Shown here piece after piece: positions 10,291 to 21,100 of a stretch of DNA of 64,000 nucleotides. The notes beneath the pieces are model-generated. The model did no database searches and was not told the origin of the DNA. It was given only the letters and a program-made list of their open reading frames with translations. Both the position numbers and the translations under genes were made by a program. Each line of letters starts with the position of its first letter. Position 1 is the stretch's first letter. This stretch comes from Platanthera guangdongensis (Eukaryota > Streptophyta > Magnoliopsida > Asparagales > Orchidaceae), in assembly GCA_039583875.1 (NCBI GenBank), contig CM077160.1, forward strand, positions 113,789,314 through 113,853,313, given 5' to 3'.

Positions 10291-11350
10291 GTGGCTTATG
10301 TTAAAGGTTTGAAACATAACCTCATTAGTATAAGTCAATTAAGTGATGTAGGGTATGACATCTCATTTGTTAAAAATGGTTGTCATATCAAGAGGTCAAG
10401 TGATCAAAAGATCATTTTGACAGGTTATAGGAAGAGAAATGTCTATGTTTAGACATATGGTTGAGAACAATAGTTCTCCAGTTTGTCTTGTAGCTGATGA
10501 GACAGTCTCTCAATGTGTCAAGTGGCACAAGAGGCTTGCTCATCTAAATTACAAGACTATTGGCAAACTCTTTAGTAAAGAGTTAGTGAGGAATGGTCCT
10601 CAAGTTAAGTGTGTCAAAGAGGCATTTGCTCAGCTTGTCAAAAGGGCAAGCAGACTAAATCCACCTTTAGAAGCATTGACAACAAGGATGCTGTGAGATG
10701 TTTATATCTCTTGCATATGGATCTATTTGGTCCAATGCCAGTTCACAGCTTAGGTAGGAAGGTCTACACCTTTGTAGTTTTTGAGACTACTCAAGGTTTT
10801 CCTGGGTGTTCTTCTTAAAGCAGAAATCTGAAACACCTAGTGTCTTCAAGTTTTGTTAAGCAAATTCAGAATGAATTGAACTGTACAGTGGTCAAAATTA
10901 GAAGTGACCCATGGTACAGAGTTTCAATCTGAAAGCATGACAAAACTATGTGAAGACTATGGGATATTCAAGAATTTCTTCACCAAGACACCTCAGCAAA
11001 ATGGCATTGCTGAAAGGAAAAATAGAACCTTGATAGAAGCTGGTAGGACTCTATTAAGTGATTCTTCACTACCAGAATATTTTGGGCTGAAGCAGTAAAC
11101 ACTGCATGCCATGTGATAAATAGAGCTACCATAACTAAAAGGTTAAACAAGACCTCCTATGAAGTAGTGGAAAGGCAGGAAACAAACCTATCCTATTTCA
11201 GGATTTTTGGTTGTAAATGCTTTATACTTAACAATGGGAAGACTCACTTAACTAGTTTCTGCCAAATCCCAAGAGGGAGTGTTTGTTGGGTACAACAGTA
11301 ATAGTAAGTCTTATAGAGTCTACAACTTGACTACACAAGTTGTAGAGGAG
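10290..11350 (+). pseudogene. Copia integrase (element C), broken
   Basis: The zinc region reads WHKRLAHLNYKTI near 10525, and its C-x2-C pair near 10630 lies across a frameshift. The rve core shows HMDLFGPMPVHS (first catalytic Asp near 10718), and the second catalytic position is obscured by a frame change near 10900 (KIRSD then HGTEFQSE). The Glu motif TPQQNGIAERKNRT near 11000 is intact. Downstream there is the C-terminal FRIFGCKCFILNNGK. At least four stops or frameshifts are present. Confidence 0.8.
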
Positions 11351-11739
11351 TCTGTGCATGTAGTTTTGATGAGACACTTCTATTAACAATGAGTTGTCTA
11401 GTAGTGTGGCAGCCCACAGGTCTTTTAAGAAGATGGACAAGCTAACCATAGAAGATGTACCTGCTGCAAGACAGAAAAAGTAGAAGAAGATGGCTTATGT
11501 CCAGGGGGAGAACTACATGTACCAGGAGCTGAAGAAGTTCAAGGAACTCAGCATGATAAAGATGATGAAGAAGTACAACCAGAAGTAAGGATGCTCCAGC
11601 CAACAGGCATCTAAGAGATCATCCAGTGGAGCTGATCATTGGAGATCCAAGGACAAGGTGTTCAGACAAGGAGCAGAAATCAGAATGCTGCAATATATTC
11701 AAGTTTTCTGTCTCAGATAGAACCAAAGAAATTTGAAGA

Positions 11740-12450
11740 AGCTATACAAGATACACAGTGGATGAAGCTATGCAGGAAGAGCTAAACCAGTTCAAGAGGT
11801 GCAAGGTTTGGGACTTAGTTCCTAAGCTAAAGATCACAATGTGATAGGAACAAAGTGGATCTACAGAAAACAAGTTAGATGAACAAGGAGTCATCATTAA
11901 GAATAAGGGCAAGATTGGTTGCAAAAGGATATAGGCAAGAAGAAGGTATTGATTTTGATCAAACCTTTGCTCCAGTAGCCCAGACTGGAAGCCATAAGGA
12001 TGTTCTTGGCACTATGCAACCTACCAAGGATTCAAAGTATACCAAATGGATGTGAAGTCAGCATTCCTAATGGTAATTTAAAAAGAAGAAGTATATGTGG
12101 AGAAACCTTCAGGTTTTGTTGATTCTACTTTTCCACATATGTCTATAGACTTAGGAAAGCATTGTATGGGTTAAAGCAAGCTCCTAGAGCTTGGTATGAA
12201 ACCCTATCTAGTTCCTCATTGAGAACAAGTTCACAAGGGGGAAAATAGATAAGACTCTATTCCTTAGGGAATCTAGAGGCAAAGTAATAACTTGTCCAAA
12301 TATATGTAGATGACATATATTTGGGTCTACTGAAGTAGCCTTTGCAAAAGTTTGCAAAGCTTAGCAGAGTCAATTTGAAAATGATAGTATGGAGAACTGA
12401 AGTTTTTCTTGGGTCTCCAAGTTAAACAGACTGAAAGTGGTCTTTCCATA
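11740..12450 (+). pseudogene. Copia reverse transcriptase (element C), heavily decayed
   Basis: Recognisable RVT_2 pieces in different frames are MQEELNQFKRCKVWDLVP (11765), [24 protein letters not shown] (11905-11980), EEVYVEKPSGFVD (12085-12125) and a damaged copy of the YVDD region near 12300 (atatatgtagatgacatatat). The last piece, LKFFLGLQVKQTESGL, leads into RNase H. Most frames are closed. Confidence 0.75.
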
Positions 12451-13225
12451 TGTCAGTCTAAGTACCCTAGAAATATAGGAAAATATGGTATGGATTCCTC
12501 CAGTACCATGAAGACTCCTATGGGGTCAAGTATGTCTCTAAGCAAGGATGATGCAGGGAAACATGTAGATGAAACCTTGTATAGAGGGATAGTTGGCTCC
12601 TTACTATACTTGACTGCAAGTAGGCCTGACATTATGTATGCTACATGTGTTTGTGCCAGGTATCAAGCCTGCCCCAAAGAGTCTCACTTGACTGCAGTCA
12701 AGAGAACTTGAGATATCTAAAGGGCACACCTTATCTAGGCCTCTGGTACCCTAGGAATGGAGATTTTGATCTAACAGGCTATTCAGATGCAGACTTTGCA
12801 GGATGCAAGGAAGATAGAAAAAGCACAACTGGATCCTGTCAATTCCTAGGTGGAAGACTTATCCTCTTGGAGTAGTAAGAAGCCAAACCAATGTGCCATC
12901 TCCACAGCTGAGTCAAAAGAGTATATAGCTGCAGGAAGTTGCTGTGCTCAACTTCTATGGATTCAACATCAGCTAGAAGACTATGGATGTCAGGTAAGTA
13001 GAACTCCACTTTATTGTGATTATTACTAGTGCTATTTCCATAGCTAATAATCTGTATCTCATAGTAGAACTAAACATATTGAGATAAAATATCACTTTCT
13101 TAGGGAGCATGTAGAAAGAAATGATATTGCACTTGAATATGTTAAAACAGATAATCAGATAGCTGATATGTTCACTAAGCCCTTAGATGAAGCTAAGTTT
13201 AATAAGTCAAAATTGAACTAGGTAT
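12450..13225 (+). pseudogene. Copia RNase H (element C), decayed
   Basis: The connection GIVGSLLYLTASRPDIMYATCVCARYQ leads to the RNase H fold, where TGYSDADFAGCKEDRKSTTGSCQF (12775-12840) contains the first catalytic Asp. The later Glu and Asp motifs (AESKEYIAAGSCCAQ near 12910 and the LADMFTKPL-type ending near 13160) can be followed despite stops. Confidence 0.75.
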
Positions 13226-13269
13226 GATAACTTAGACTAAGTATACAGAACAAAAATTGGCTAAGTAAA

Positions 13270-13625
13270 AAGGTGTCGACACAATAGAAAGTCTATGTCG
13301 ACACAGAATAGTAAGTGTCGACACTTCAGAAAAATGGTGTCGACACATCTAGGAAGTTAGTGTCGACACTTCAGAATGTTAGTGTCGACACATGTCGAGT
13401 AGGTGTCGACACATCCACTAAGGGTGTCGACACTTAAGTTTTACTCAGAATTTTATATAAATAAGTCTCGACACATGTCGAGTATAGTGGTGTCGACACT
13501 TAACCAAGTGTCGACACATAGAATCTGTTAACTAAATTTGTGTCGACACATGAGTGTCGAGACATTATAGGTCAGTGTCGACACTTATTGACAGTGTCGA
13601 CACATCATTAGAAATTCCTCCCGCC
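13270..13625. repeat. Second GTGTCGACAC array, outside the LTR (element C)
   Basis: About 13 copies of TGTCGACAC-type palindromes, plus the variant ACATGTCGAG, lie between the RNase H end and the accessory ORF. Two more occur downstream of the TATA box (near 13674 and 13710). This is the same motif as in the LTR, but the flanking words differ, so it is not a simple copy of an LTR segment. Confidence 0.95.
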
Positions 13626-13648
13626 TGTTCGTCTTCAAACAGGAAAGG

Positions 13649-13655
13649 TATAAAA
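13649..13655 (+). promoter_or_regulatory. Candidate internal TATA box for the 3' ORF (element C)
   Basis: GGTATAAAAGGG lies about 25 bp after the palindrome array and 105 bp before an ATG. The arrangement array - TATA - leader - ATG mirrors the LTR promoter, which suggests a separate subgenomic promoter for the accessory gene. Confidence 0.55.
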
Positions 13656-13756
13656 GGGTTGGTCTGTCTTGATTGTCGACACGCTTTCAAAGTTTCGAGA
13701 CCTAAACTCTTGTGTCGACATTTCTCTCTTCTCAAGACTAAATCTTCAAAACCCTA

Positions 13757-14700
13757 ATGGCTCCCAAGCTGCTGAAGAGAGTAACGTCAACGAGGGCTAT
13801 GAGCTCGTGCGAGGGCATTTGACGACAGCGATCAGGAATTCAAATCGGTGATTACCCTAGTCAGCGATTCAGGACTGGAATTCTTGGTTTCAGAACCAAC
13901 GAAAATCTGGAAGAAAGAAGTAATTGAATTTCTTACTCAAGCAACTGTGGACGACTCTGGATCAGAATCAAGTCCAGGGTGCATGGCACCAAAGTCAAAC
14001 TATCCCCAAGTCTTGAGAAAGGTACTTCAGCTACCTAAGATTCAAGAAGAAGAGGAGGTAACTGCTTCTAAGACCAGGGAAGCTCTTCCTTGGTGTGGAC
14101 TGGATTCACAGATGAAGGTGGGATCAGTCTTCAATAGGAAGGGGCATGAACAATCAAGGCACGTTCTTGTCAGAAGTAGTGGGCAAGTAATTCTGTGGCA
14201 AACCAGGAGGGCATGACAGGGTGTCTGCCTCCATGTTTGAAGTAATGAGAAGAAATCATCTCACTCTGAAGACAGATTGGTCAATGGTGGTTTTTGAGAA
14301 AGTGAAGGAAAGCCAGAAGAAGCCCAATCTGGGCAGGATTATAAGTCTCTACCTGGCTGGATCCATTCAGAGGTAATGAGCACTGCTGCAGGAACAAAGA
14401 TAAATCATATGAGGAGAATGGACTCCAGAATATTCTCAAGATGGGAAAAGGTTGCTGGAGTCAAAGGACATGGCCACCCCTGAGAAACAAACTTCTAAAA
14501 CAGACTCTCCTCCCAGGAAGAAAAGGAAGACCAGCTGCTGTGCCTCAAGAGTCCCAAGCAGCTCAGGCAGTGAAGAACAGGTGGGCTTCACTCCTGAAAG
14601 TCCAGTAGATGTGGACTGCGCAGCAAGTCACCTGCTCCTCAGGAGCCAGCTGAAATCCAGGGGAGCCTCCAGCTGTAGAACATCCATCTACACTGGATAG
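13757..14700 (+). pseudogene. Accessory 3' ORF of element C, N-terminal part (unknown function)
   Basis: The ATG at 13757 (MAPKLLKRVTS) opens a frame that shifts near 13815 into a 122-codon stretch (13848-14216) with FKSVITLVSDSGLEFLV-like strands. It continues, with another shift, to KTDWSMVVFEKVKES and GRIISLYLAGSIQ (about 14270-14370). From 14452 a Lys/Ser-rich part carries a nuclear-localisation-like SPPRKKRKTS (14506-14535). I see no signal peptide or membrane segment, so the common 'env-like' label is not supported. It sits where Sirevirus elements carry an extra gene. Function is not assigned. Confidence 0.6.
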
Positions 14701-15845
14701 TGAGCAGGCTACTCTCATCATTAAAGAGGTACTTGTTGATCTTAACACTTTGAATTTTTGTTATAACAAATTCTGATTTGTCTGATGATCATCAGCAAAA
14801 TCAGCCAGCAAACCCAGAAACCAGATGTTGTTTCTTCCAGACACATCTGTTGTGATACCTGATACAGTGGTTGAAGAACCAAGTACATCTCCTGCACAGT
14901 CTCCAGCAGAGTATACCATGGAAGATCTGTTTTGGAACTTAGATCAAGATGATTTTGATATGGAAAAGACTGCTGCTGATGCAGTGAAGGATGCTGTTGC
15001 TGAGGGGGGAGACTTTGGATAGTCAAGAAGAGCCTATAAGGCTAGATTCTGAGAAGGCACAAGATGTGCATACTGAAAGACCATCAGCCCTAAGGATAGG
15101 GTGGATATAGCAAGTACATCTGAATCCGAAGATGATGAAGCTGAGCAAGCTCAGAAAAAGAAGTTCTTTGTTTTCAAGAGGAGGAGCCAGAGCTATAAGA
15201 AGGCTCTCCAGACTGTTGCTCAACATTCATTAGTTCAACAAGCCCATCCACTGATTATAGTGCTCTACTGCTTGCAATGCAAATCAAGATGATGAACAAA
15301 GGAAAGCCTTAGAAACTTATGTTGATGAAGGGCACAAGGCACTGCAAACTGATCTAGGCCAGGAAATCAAGTCTATAAGGTTTGAAATGAACCTAAAAAC
15401 TGCAATGACTGATTGTTTTACCAAGGGTGCTAATGCTGTGGTATATTGGCTAAACATCAAGAAGCAATTAAAGAGAAAGTGGATGATATAGCAGTCAAAC
15501 AAGCTATGTGCTGGAGAATCAGTGAGGATGAATGATAACTTGACTGCATCTCACAATGCAATTGTCACTGAAATTTAAGAATAAGTCAGATGAACCTTCA
15601 AATTCCTCAGCTGCTGCCAAAGCTGATTTGATAAGCTATTCAAGCAGAGATTGCTGCTGTTAAGAATGCCATTACAGATTCACAGAAGGTCATATCAGAA
15701 CAGCTTACAAAGCTTAGACCTTCTTTAAAGAGGGCATAAGATATTTGGATAGCCAAAATCAGTTCAGAAAGATGATGTAAGGGATCATATGCTCAAGAAG
15801 TCATAAAGGGGGAGAGAGTGTTAGTCAAGGCCAGTTCTGAGCATG
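14701..15845 (+). pseudogene. Accessory 3' ORF of element C, middle part (acidic, broken)
   Basis: Fragments in all three frames encode acidic, Ser/Thr-rich sequence, such as DTSVVIPDTVVEEPSTSPAQ (14845) and STSESEDDEAEQAQKKK (15110-15160). A region with helical character follows (15300-15760), with Lys/Gln/Ala-rich pieces. Codon usage and the lack of repeats look like decayed coding DNA, not spacer. No family is recognised. Confidence 0.45.
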
Positions 15846-15849
15846 CAAA

Positions 15850-16362
15850 ATGGATTTCAAATCTATAAGGGCTACACTTGGATATCCTCCCCTGTGTGAT
15901 GACAATGAAGTAGGTGAATCTGGTATTCAAGAACATTTCTTGGAGGTGAGCAACAAGCAGTGGCTGATGCATCTATCACCTCCAGACTTTGAAATGATTC
16001 ATGCTGATGTAAGCACTATGTATAGTCCAACTGCTGGCAAGCCAAATGTTATTCTGGAAAAGGTTGTTCAACCTATCACAGCTGCTATGCAAGAGGCATT
16101 GGATAAAGAAGAAGAAACTAGGCTGTCAAAGAAGAAGTTTAGGGAAATTGCTGAGCAAAAGCCAGATTTTGAACAATGGAGCCCTACTTCTAGAAACATA
16201 ATTCTTACAGCCTGGAAAGCAGCCAAGGAAAATGCCCATGAGAGGAACAAGTGGTTCTCAGAGGCTGAATGGAGAAAGCATGAGATTAGACAAGAAGCCA
16301 TTGTCCAACACAGAAGGAAGGGCCAAGTTAGGAAAGCTACCTCCAACAGCTGTGGAGCCTAG
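15850..16362 (+). CDS. Accessory 3' ORF of element C, C-terminal part (unknown function)
   Basis: A 170-codon open frame encodes a mostly hydrophilic protein beginning DFKSIRATLGYPPLCDDNE. A Lys/Glu-rich helical segment (QEALDKEEETRLSKKKFREIAEQ) follows, then a Trp-rich part (WSPTSRNIILTAWKAAKE, WFSEAEWRKHE). It ends in a basic tail. It is probably the C-terminal domain of the same accessory protein as the two preceding entries. A (CTG)6 microsatellite lies at about 16457-16480, past the stop. No known domain is recognised and no membrane segment is seen. Confidence 0.5.
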   Translation: MDFKSIRATLGYPPLCDDNEVGESGIQEHFLEVSNKQWLMHLSPPDFEMIHADVSTMYSPTAGKPNVILEKVVQPITAAMQEALDKEEETRLSKKKFREIAEQKPDFEQWSPTSRNIILTAWKAAKENAHERNKWFSEAEWRKHEIRQEAIVQHRRKGQVRKATSNSCGA

Positions 16363-16380
16363 CAAGTACTTTCCCAAGCC

Positions 16381-16838
16381 TATCATTATTTTGAAAGGCA
16401 AAGATCAAGGCAGATAAGAAAGATCTAAAAGGGAAGAAGACTGCTGAAGAAGAGAGCCTGCTGCTGCTGCTGCTGCTGGTGAAAGCTCAAGTTAAAGCTG
16501 GAAAAGGATTGTTATCAAAGAACCTGATCAGCACTAGATTAGGATTAAACATGATGCTTGTTGTAATCTGTTAAGTGAAAAACATAGAAATACTTCATTG
16601 AAAATGTATAAAAGAATAACATTATTGGAACAGAATATGATAAATATAGTTATGATGTTCTGAAATATGTGTGTTTCTTAATTGTTCTGCAATGTTTAAT
16701 AAGTATACATGTGTGCTTTATTACATGTTCAAGTTTTACCCTGTTGTCATTTATATGTTAACATCATTTTGTAATTTTTAATTATGAGTGGTGTATATCA
16801 TTGACTAAGGGTAATGACTTCTCCAAATAGGGGGAGAT
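16381..16838 (+). other. 3' untranslated region and PPT of element C
   Basis: This AT-rich stretch has no coding signal. It ends with AAATAGGGGGAGAT directly before the LTR start at 16839, the expected polypurine tract. Confidence 0.7.
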
Positions 16839-17325
16839 TGTTGGTACATTGGTCAAATGTACCTGATTTGAAGAAGCCTCACCTAACTCAATGATATACA
16901 TCAGAATGTATTTGATGTTTGTTTGAGTTACTTGTGCAGGTTAGGTATACACTGGACTGAAGCTGAAAATTTCTAAGTCCATGTGTCGACACCCAGAGGC
17001 AAAGTGTCGACACTTGAGAAAGCTTGTGTCGACACCCAGACAAGCAGTGTCGACACTTGGAGTCATTGTGTCGACACCTGGGAAGAAGAGTCGACACCAG
17101 TCAGAAAGTGTCGACACTTGGAGCTGTGTCGACACTCAGTGTAGAAGGATGCAGAAAAGCTGTGTCGACACTTAGCAGAAGTGTCGACACCTTGAAGAGC
17201 TGAGTCAACACCAGAAAGTGTCGACACTTGGAGTTGTTGTCGACACTCAGCATAAATTCTGCAGAGACTAAGTACAAGTGTCGACACTCAACACAATGTG
17301 TCGACACTCATTCAAAGAGTCAACA
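16839..17325 (+). repeat. 3' LTR of element C, cut by the assembly gap
   Basis: It begins TGTTGGTACATTGG and carries the start of the GTGTCGACAC array (from 16982, 16 palindromes or variants). From about 16874 it follows the 5' LTR closely. It is cut at 17326 by the N run, so its promoter, 3' end and target-site duplication are not visible. Confidence 0.9.
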
Positions 17326-17825
17326 NNNNNNNNNNNNNNNNNNNNNNNNNNNNNNNNNNNNNNNNNNNNNNNNNNNNNNNNNNNNNNNNNNNNNNNNNNN
17401 NNNNNNNNNNNNNNNNNNNNNNNNNNNNNNNNNNNNNNNNNNNNNNNNNNNNNNNNNNNNNNNNNNNNNNNNNNNNNNNNNNNNNNNNNNNNNNNNNNNN
17501 NNNNNNNNNNNNNNNNNNNNNNNNNNNNNNNNNNNNNNNNNNNNNNNNNNNNNNNNNNNNNNNNNNNNNNNNNNNNNNNNNNNNNNNNNNNNNNNNNNNN
17601 NNNNNNNNNNNNNNNNNNNNNNNNNNNNNNNNNNNNNNNNNNNNNNNNNNNNNNNNNNNNNNNNNNNNNNNNNNNNNNNNNNNNNNNNNNNNNNNNNNNN
17701 NNNNNNNNNNNNNNNNNNNNNNNNNNNNNNNNNNNNNNNNNNNNNNNNNNNNNNNNNNNNNNNNNNNNNNNNNNNNNNNNNNNNNNNNNNNNNNNNNNNN
17801 NNNNNNNNNNNNNNNNNNNNNNNNN
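17326..17825. other. Assembly gap, 500 N
   Basis: Exactly 500 undetermined bases, a conventional placeholder, so the true length is unknown. It hides the end of C, the target site of C, and the 5' LTR, gag, PR, INT and RT of element D, if present. Confidence 1.
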
Positions 17826-18183
17826 GAACCTTGGAAGCTGGTACCCCATACAACCATTTCACACTTCACGGGTACTCAGACTCAAACTATGCCGGGTGTT
17901 CACTTGATCGCAAGAGCACAAGCGGTACATGCCATTTACTTCGACCAGCATTAGTCTCCTGGTCAAGCCGCAAACAAACTCTTGCTCTCACCACTGCTGA
18001 GGTCGAGTGTGTTGCCTTAGGAAGTTGTTGCGCTCAAGCACTATGGTTGTCTCAAACGTTAGAAGACTTTGGCCTCAAGTGTAGGAACGTTACAATTAGG
18101 TGCGATAACAAGAGTATCATAGACTTGACATACAATCCAGTGCACCATTCTAGATCAAAGCATATTGACGTGTGTCACCACTT
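17826..18183 (+). pseudogene. Copia RNase H, first part (element D)
   Basis: An open frame of about 119 codons encodes a well-kept Copia RNase H. It shows HGYSDSNYAGCSLDRKSTSG (first Asp), TTAEVECVALGSCCAQALWL (Glu motif), IRCDNKSIIDL (Asp motif) and SKHIDVCHHF. It ends at the CACTT target site, where element E inserted, and resumes at 33027. Confidence 0.9.
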
Positions 18184-18789
18184 TGTACAACCCGTATTTG
18201 TAGAGGATGGACCCCACCACAGTCAGGTCAACAAAAGTCAAGGTCAACAAGTCAAAGACAACATACAAGATCGCAGAAGGCCTGGGCGAGTATAGACGAG
18301 CTCCCCTCGCATACTCGCCAGCTAGGCGACAAGGCGAGATACTCGCCCAGCCCATGCGAGTTCCTCTGGAAGTCGCCTAGTCGCCAGGGGGTGGGGTATA
18401 AATATGACCCCCCCTCTTTGGTTTGCCTATAAATAGGACCCCAGGGGTACGAGGTGAGGCACTTGAAATCCTCGGCAGGATACTCGCGCACTTCATTTTT
18501 GAGATACTAGCTGAATCTTTGGATTCCTTTTCCTTGGAGAGCAAGTCGCGACCTTGCGACTTTGTCAGCTAGCTTCCCTCGTACCCAGTTCGTCCATCTT
18601 TGATTGAGAAGGGGCTGCTCCTTTCGAGCATCGGGTACGTGGTGGGACCTTCCTGCCGCAACATCTGGGGTCCTGTTTGACCTGATTCTTCATCTCAGTT
18701 ACCCCAGCCGTCTGATCTAGCTTCTGAGCCAGTAACCTTAGGCGGCTTTGGTCCTTATTCTGAGGTTAGGATTTTTCCTGGCTTCAACA
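18184..18789 (+). repeat. 5' LTR of element E (606 bp)
   Basis: It aligns with 32405-33026 except for small indels. It has GCGAGTAT and ATACTCGC words in inverted pairs (18285-18345) upstream of two TATA boxes, TATAAATA at 18397 and TATAAATAG at 18428. The tract CTTGGTGCGGTGAGCGTGG following the LTR is the presumed, degenerate primer site. Confidence 0.9.
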
Positions 18790-18845
18790 CTTGGTGCGGT
18801 GAGCGTGGATCGCAACCAAGTAGGAAAGTTTGGAAGTTGAGTGAG

Positions 18846-20065
18846 ATGGCCATTGACGACGAGCAAGGAGAGTTGGTCGGCAACTCGGTGGGAGGATGAG
18901 ATGCCGCGCGAGGTGGCGAGTTTGTAACAGTGGCTGCGTTTGAAGAGTTTGCGAGGAAGATCGAGCAAACCATTCTCGTCGGGTTCGCTCAACGCCCCGA
19001 GGTCACGGTGACTTCTCCCCGTCGCCTGACACCGCTAGAAGAGGAAGCGCCGCCGAGGCGAGCTGGAAAGGAGCCCGCTTGGGCGAGGGATGAGCGACCT
19101 ATATAGTCGCGACTTTATCCAACGAGTAGCCAGGGTGTCTGTTTTCGGGATCCAATGTCACCATCGAGAGGCAGAGATACTCGGCATTACAGCGAGTACG
19201 ACGTCTCTAGCAGGATGAAACTCGCCACCGCTAGGGAGGGAGGAGCCCCTTCTATGACGAGAACCTCGTTGCCCCAGTTCCAGAAGGGTTCATGGAACCC
19301 ATTCTCATTTACTACTCCGGTAAAGACGACCATGTCAGACACCTCCAGCAGTTTGAAGACGTCGTCTCCATCCGCAACATGTCTGACGCCTTCAAGTGCA
19401 GGTTCTTCTCCATCACCCTCAAGGGGAATGCTAGGGATTGGTTCCATCAACTACCGACAGGGTTTGTGTATTATTTCTCAGATCTGCGTCTGGGCCTTAT
19501 GACGAGGTTCGCGACATCGAAGAAGAGGAAGAAGGAAGCAACTGCCCTATTCAAAATCATCCAAGGGCAGCAAGAGAGTTTGGGTCATTACATCGACCGC
19601 TTCCAAGAGGAGATTTTGGAGGTAGAAGAAGTGGACAGCTTTACCTTGATGGTGGCCCTGAAGTTCAGGTTGAAGCAAGGACTGTTCAGTCTGGAGATGG
19701 GCTCCAATCCCCTGAGATCTTTTGAAGACATGATAGAGAAGGCGAACACTTTTGTTTGGGGGGAGGAAAAGAACAAGGACTTCTTAGCAAGGCTGGATGA
19801 GGAGATTGCGACGGAGAGGGGAAGAGCAGGACCTTTGGGGTCGAAGTCATGGAGGACACAGGAAAGGCGAGAGGAGAGGAAGAAGGAAGAACCAATGAGA
19901 GAGGAGAGAAGTAAGATGGAAGAACCCAGGAGGGTTGAAGAGAGGAGGCAGGAGAGGCCTCGAAGGCAAGAAGAGAGAAGGCCAGCGAAAGCTCGGGAAG
20001 GAGGAAGGGGGGAAAGACGATTCCAGTATCCGGAGAATCGCCCCCAATGGAGACCAGCAAGGTAG
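18846..20065 (+). pseudogene. gag: Gag (element E), broken
   Basis: The ATG at 18846 (MAIDDEQGELVG) starts a frame with stops near 18897 and 19102 and a frameshift near 19290. The clean 19292-20065 frame holds the Retrotrans_gag core: HVRHLQQFEDVVSIRNMSDAFKC, FFSITLKGNARDWFHQLP, then LGHYIDRFQEEILEVEEVD. It ends in a long Arg/Glu-rich tail (RREERKKEEPMREERSK). The core folds the capsid; the charged tail leads to the zinc-like motif in the next frame. Its tail composition resembles that of element A. Confidence 0.85.
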
Positions 20066-20185
20066 CACTACCAAGAAGAGAGGAAGAATAGAAACTGGAA
20101 GGAGGGAGGCCGAGGAGGAGGAAGAAGGGATACGATGACCATCGCTTGCCAAGACAACAAGCGACGTCGGAGGGAGTAGCGGGCG

Positions 20186-20410
20186 ATGTGCCAAGAGGCA
20201 GAGATTCCCCTCTACTGTGATATTCATCGGGTAGAGGGGCATGGGACCTTGGCTTGCCCCGAGTTTTGGGAAGCAAGGAGGAGGCTAGAGGCGGGAGAGG
20301 CAGAAAGAGAGCAGCAGAGTCAGGAGGCCCCGGTGGGGCAGGTGGCATTCCAAGCTCCAGAGAGGAGGAGGAATGAGGACCGAGTCGACCTGGGAGGTCG
20401 CGGGAAGTGA
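20186..20410 (+). pseudogene. gag: Gag YCxxHxxxGHxTxxC motif (element E)
   Basis: The segment YCDIHRVEGHGTLACPEFWEA is a Tat-type zinc-finger-like motif with Cys, His, His and Cys, seen in damaged form in element A (YCDFHQVEGHTT) and element I (FCEFHHATGHTI). It lies one frame away from the Gag core because of a stop near 20065 and a frameshift. Confidence 0.75.
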
Positions 20411-20537
20411 TACATGGCCCAGGAGGTGGGCATGTAGGTGTGATCAATAGAGGGGCCGGGCTGGAGCTTCCCGCAAGGGGAGTCTCCACCAGATCTATCG
20501 AAATAACGTCGCCTCGACGTCACAGACCCCACCGCCA

Positions 20538-21055
20538 TTGGAGGAGATCACCTTCTCGGAGGAAGATATGCTGGGGAATGAGAATCCTTTTCATGATGCC
20601 CTGGTGATTCAAGCCGCCATCGAGGACTTCACCGTCGACCAAATCCTCACAGACAATGGTAGATCGGTGAATGTCATCTTCAAAAGAACCTTCGTCGGGC
20701 TTCAGGTGGAAGCGTCTCAGGTCCAAGCTGCAGATGGACCACTCTTTGGCTTCTTAGGAGAGAAGAAAGAGGTGGAGGGAGCAGTAGAGCTGCTGGTTAC
20801 GCTCGGTGGGATGTCGATCCGATGGCGCTTCATCATCTTCGACACGCCGAGCGGTTTCAACGCCATCTTTGGGCAACCATAATCAACTAATTCAGGGCCG
20901 TTCCGTCGTCTTACCACCAGTGCCTGAAGTACTGCCACAGAGATGTTCAAATCAGGATCAACGGAGATCCCAAAGCCTCCAGGGAATGCTACTTAAATGC
21001 CGTCAACACCATCAGCTGGATGGATGATGCAGAGAAGCTGGAAGAATTGCTTTAG
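20538..21055 (+). pseudogene. Retropepsin-like protease (element E), broken
   Basis: A 114-codon frame reads PFHDALVIQAAIEDFTVDQI, then ILTDNGRSVNVIFKRTF with the catalytic Asp in D-N-G, then PLFGFLGEKKEVEG and RFIIFDTPSGFNAIFGQP. A frameshift near 20880 follows, after which the tail motif (RECYLNAVNTISW) is found near 20980-21020. The same order and motifs occur in A. Confidence 0.8.
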
Positions 21056-21100
21056 AAGGAGAAGGGACTGTTTGCTATTGAGGAGGTAGAGGAGATAGAG

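Larger units (their letters stand above)
5859..17325 (+). mobile_element. Element C: Sirevirus-like Copia retrotransposon with 3' accessory ORF
   Basis: It has a 5' LTR (2.1 kb, 5' end rearranged), iMet primer site, gag with two zinc knuckles, PR, INT, RT, RNase H, a non-LTR palindrome array, a long accessory ORF region, a PPT and a 3' LTR that enters the assembly gap. The order PR-INT-RT-RH defines Copia. The long Gag with coiled coil, the extra 3' coding region and the palindrome-rich LTR are Sirevirus traits. The pol part has many frameshifts and stops, so the copy is old. Confidence 0.85.

Noticed and set aside
16457..16480. (CTG)6 run as a disease-type or regulatory repeat
   Set aside because: A short microsatellite beyond the stop of a decayed accessory ORF, with nothing to suggest function.
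17228..18295. 355-codon ORF across the gap
   Set aside because: It joins C's LTR to D's RNase H through 500 N; only 17826-18183 is real coding sequence.
19686..20489. 267-codon minus-strand ORF in E
   Set aside because: It is the complement of the Arg/Glu-rich Gag tail (AGG/GAG codons) and gives Ser/Pro/Leu low complexity; it has no TATA box or splice sites like the real antisense units.
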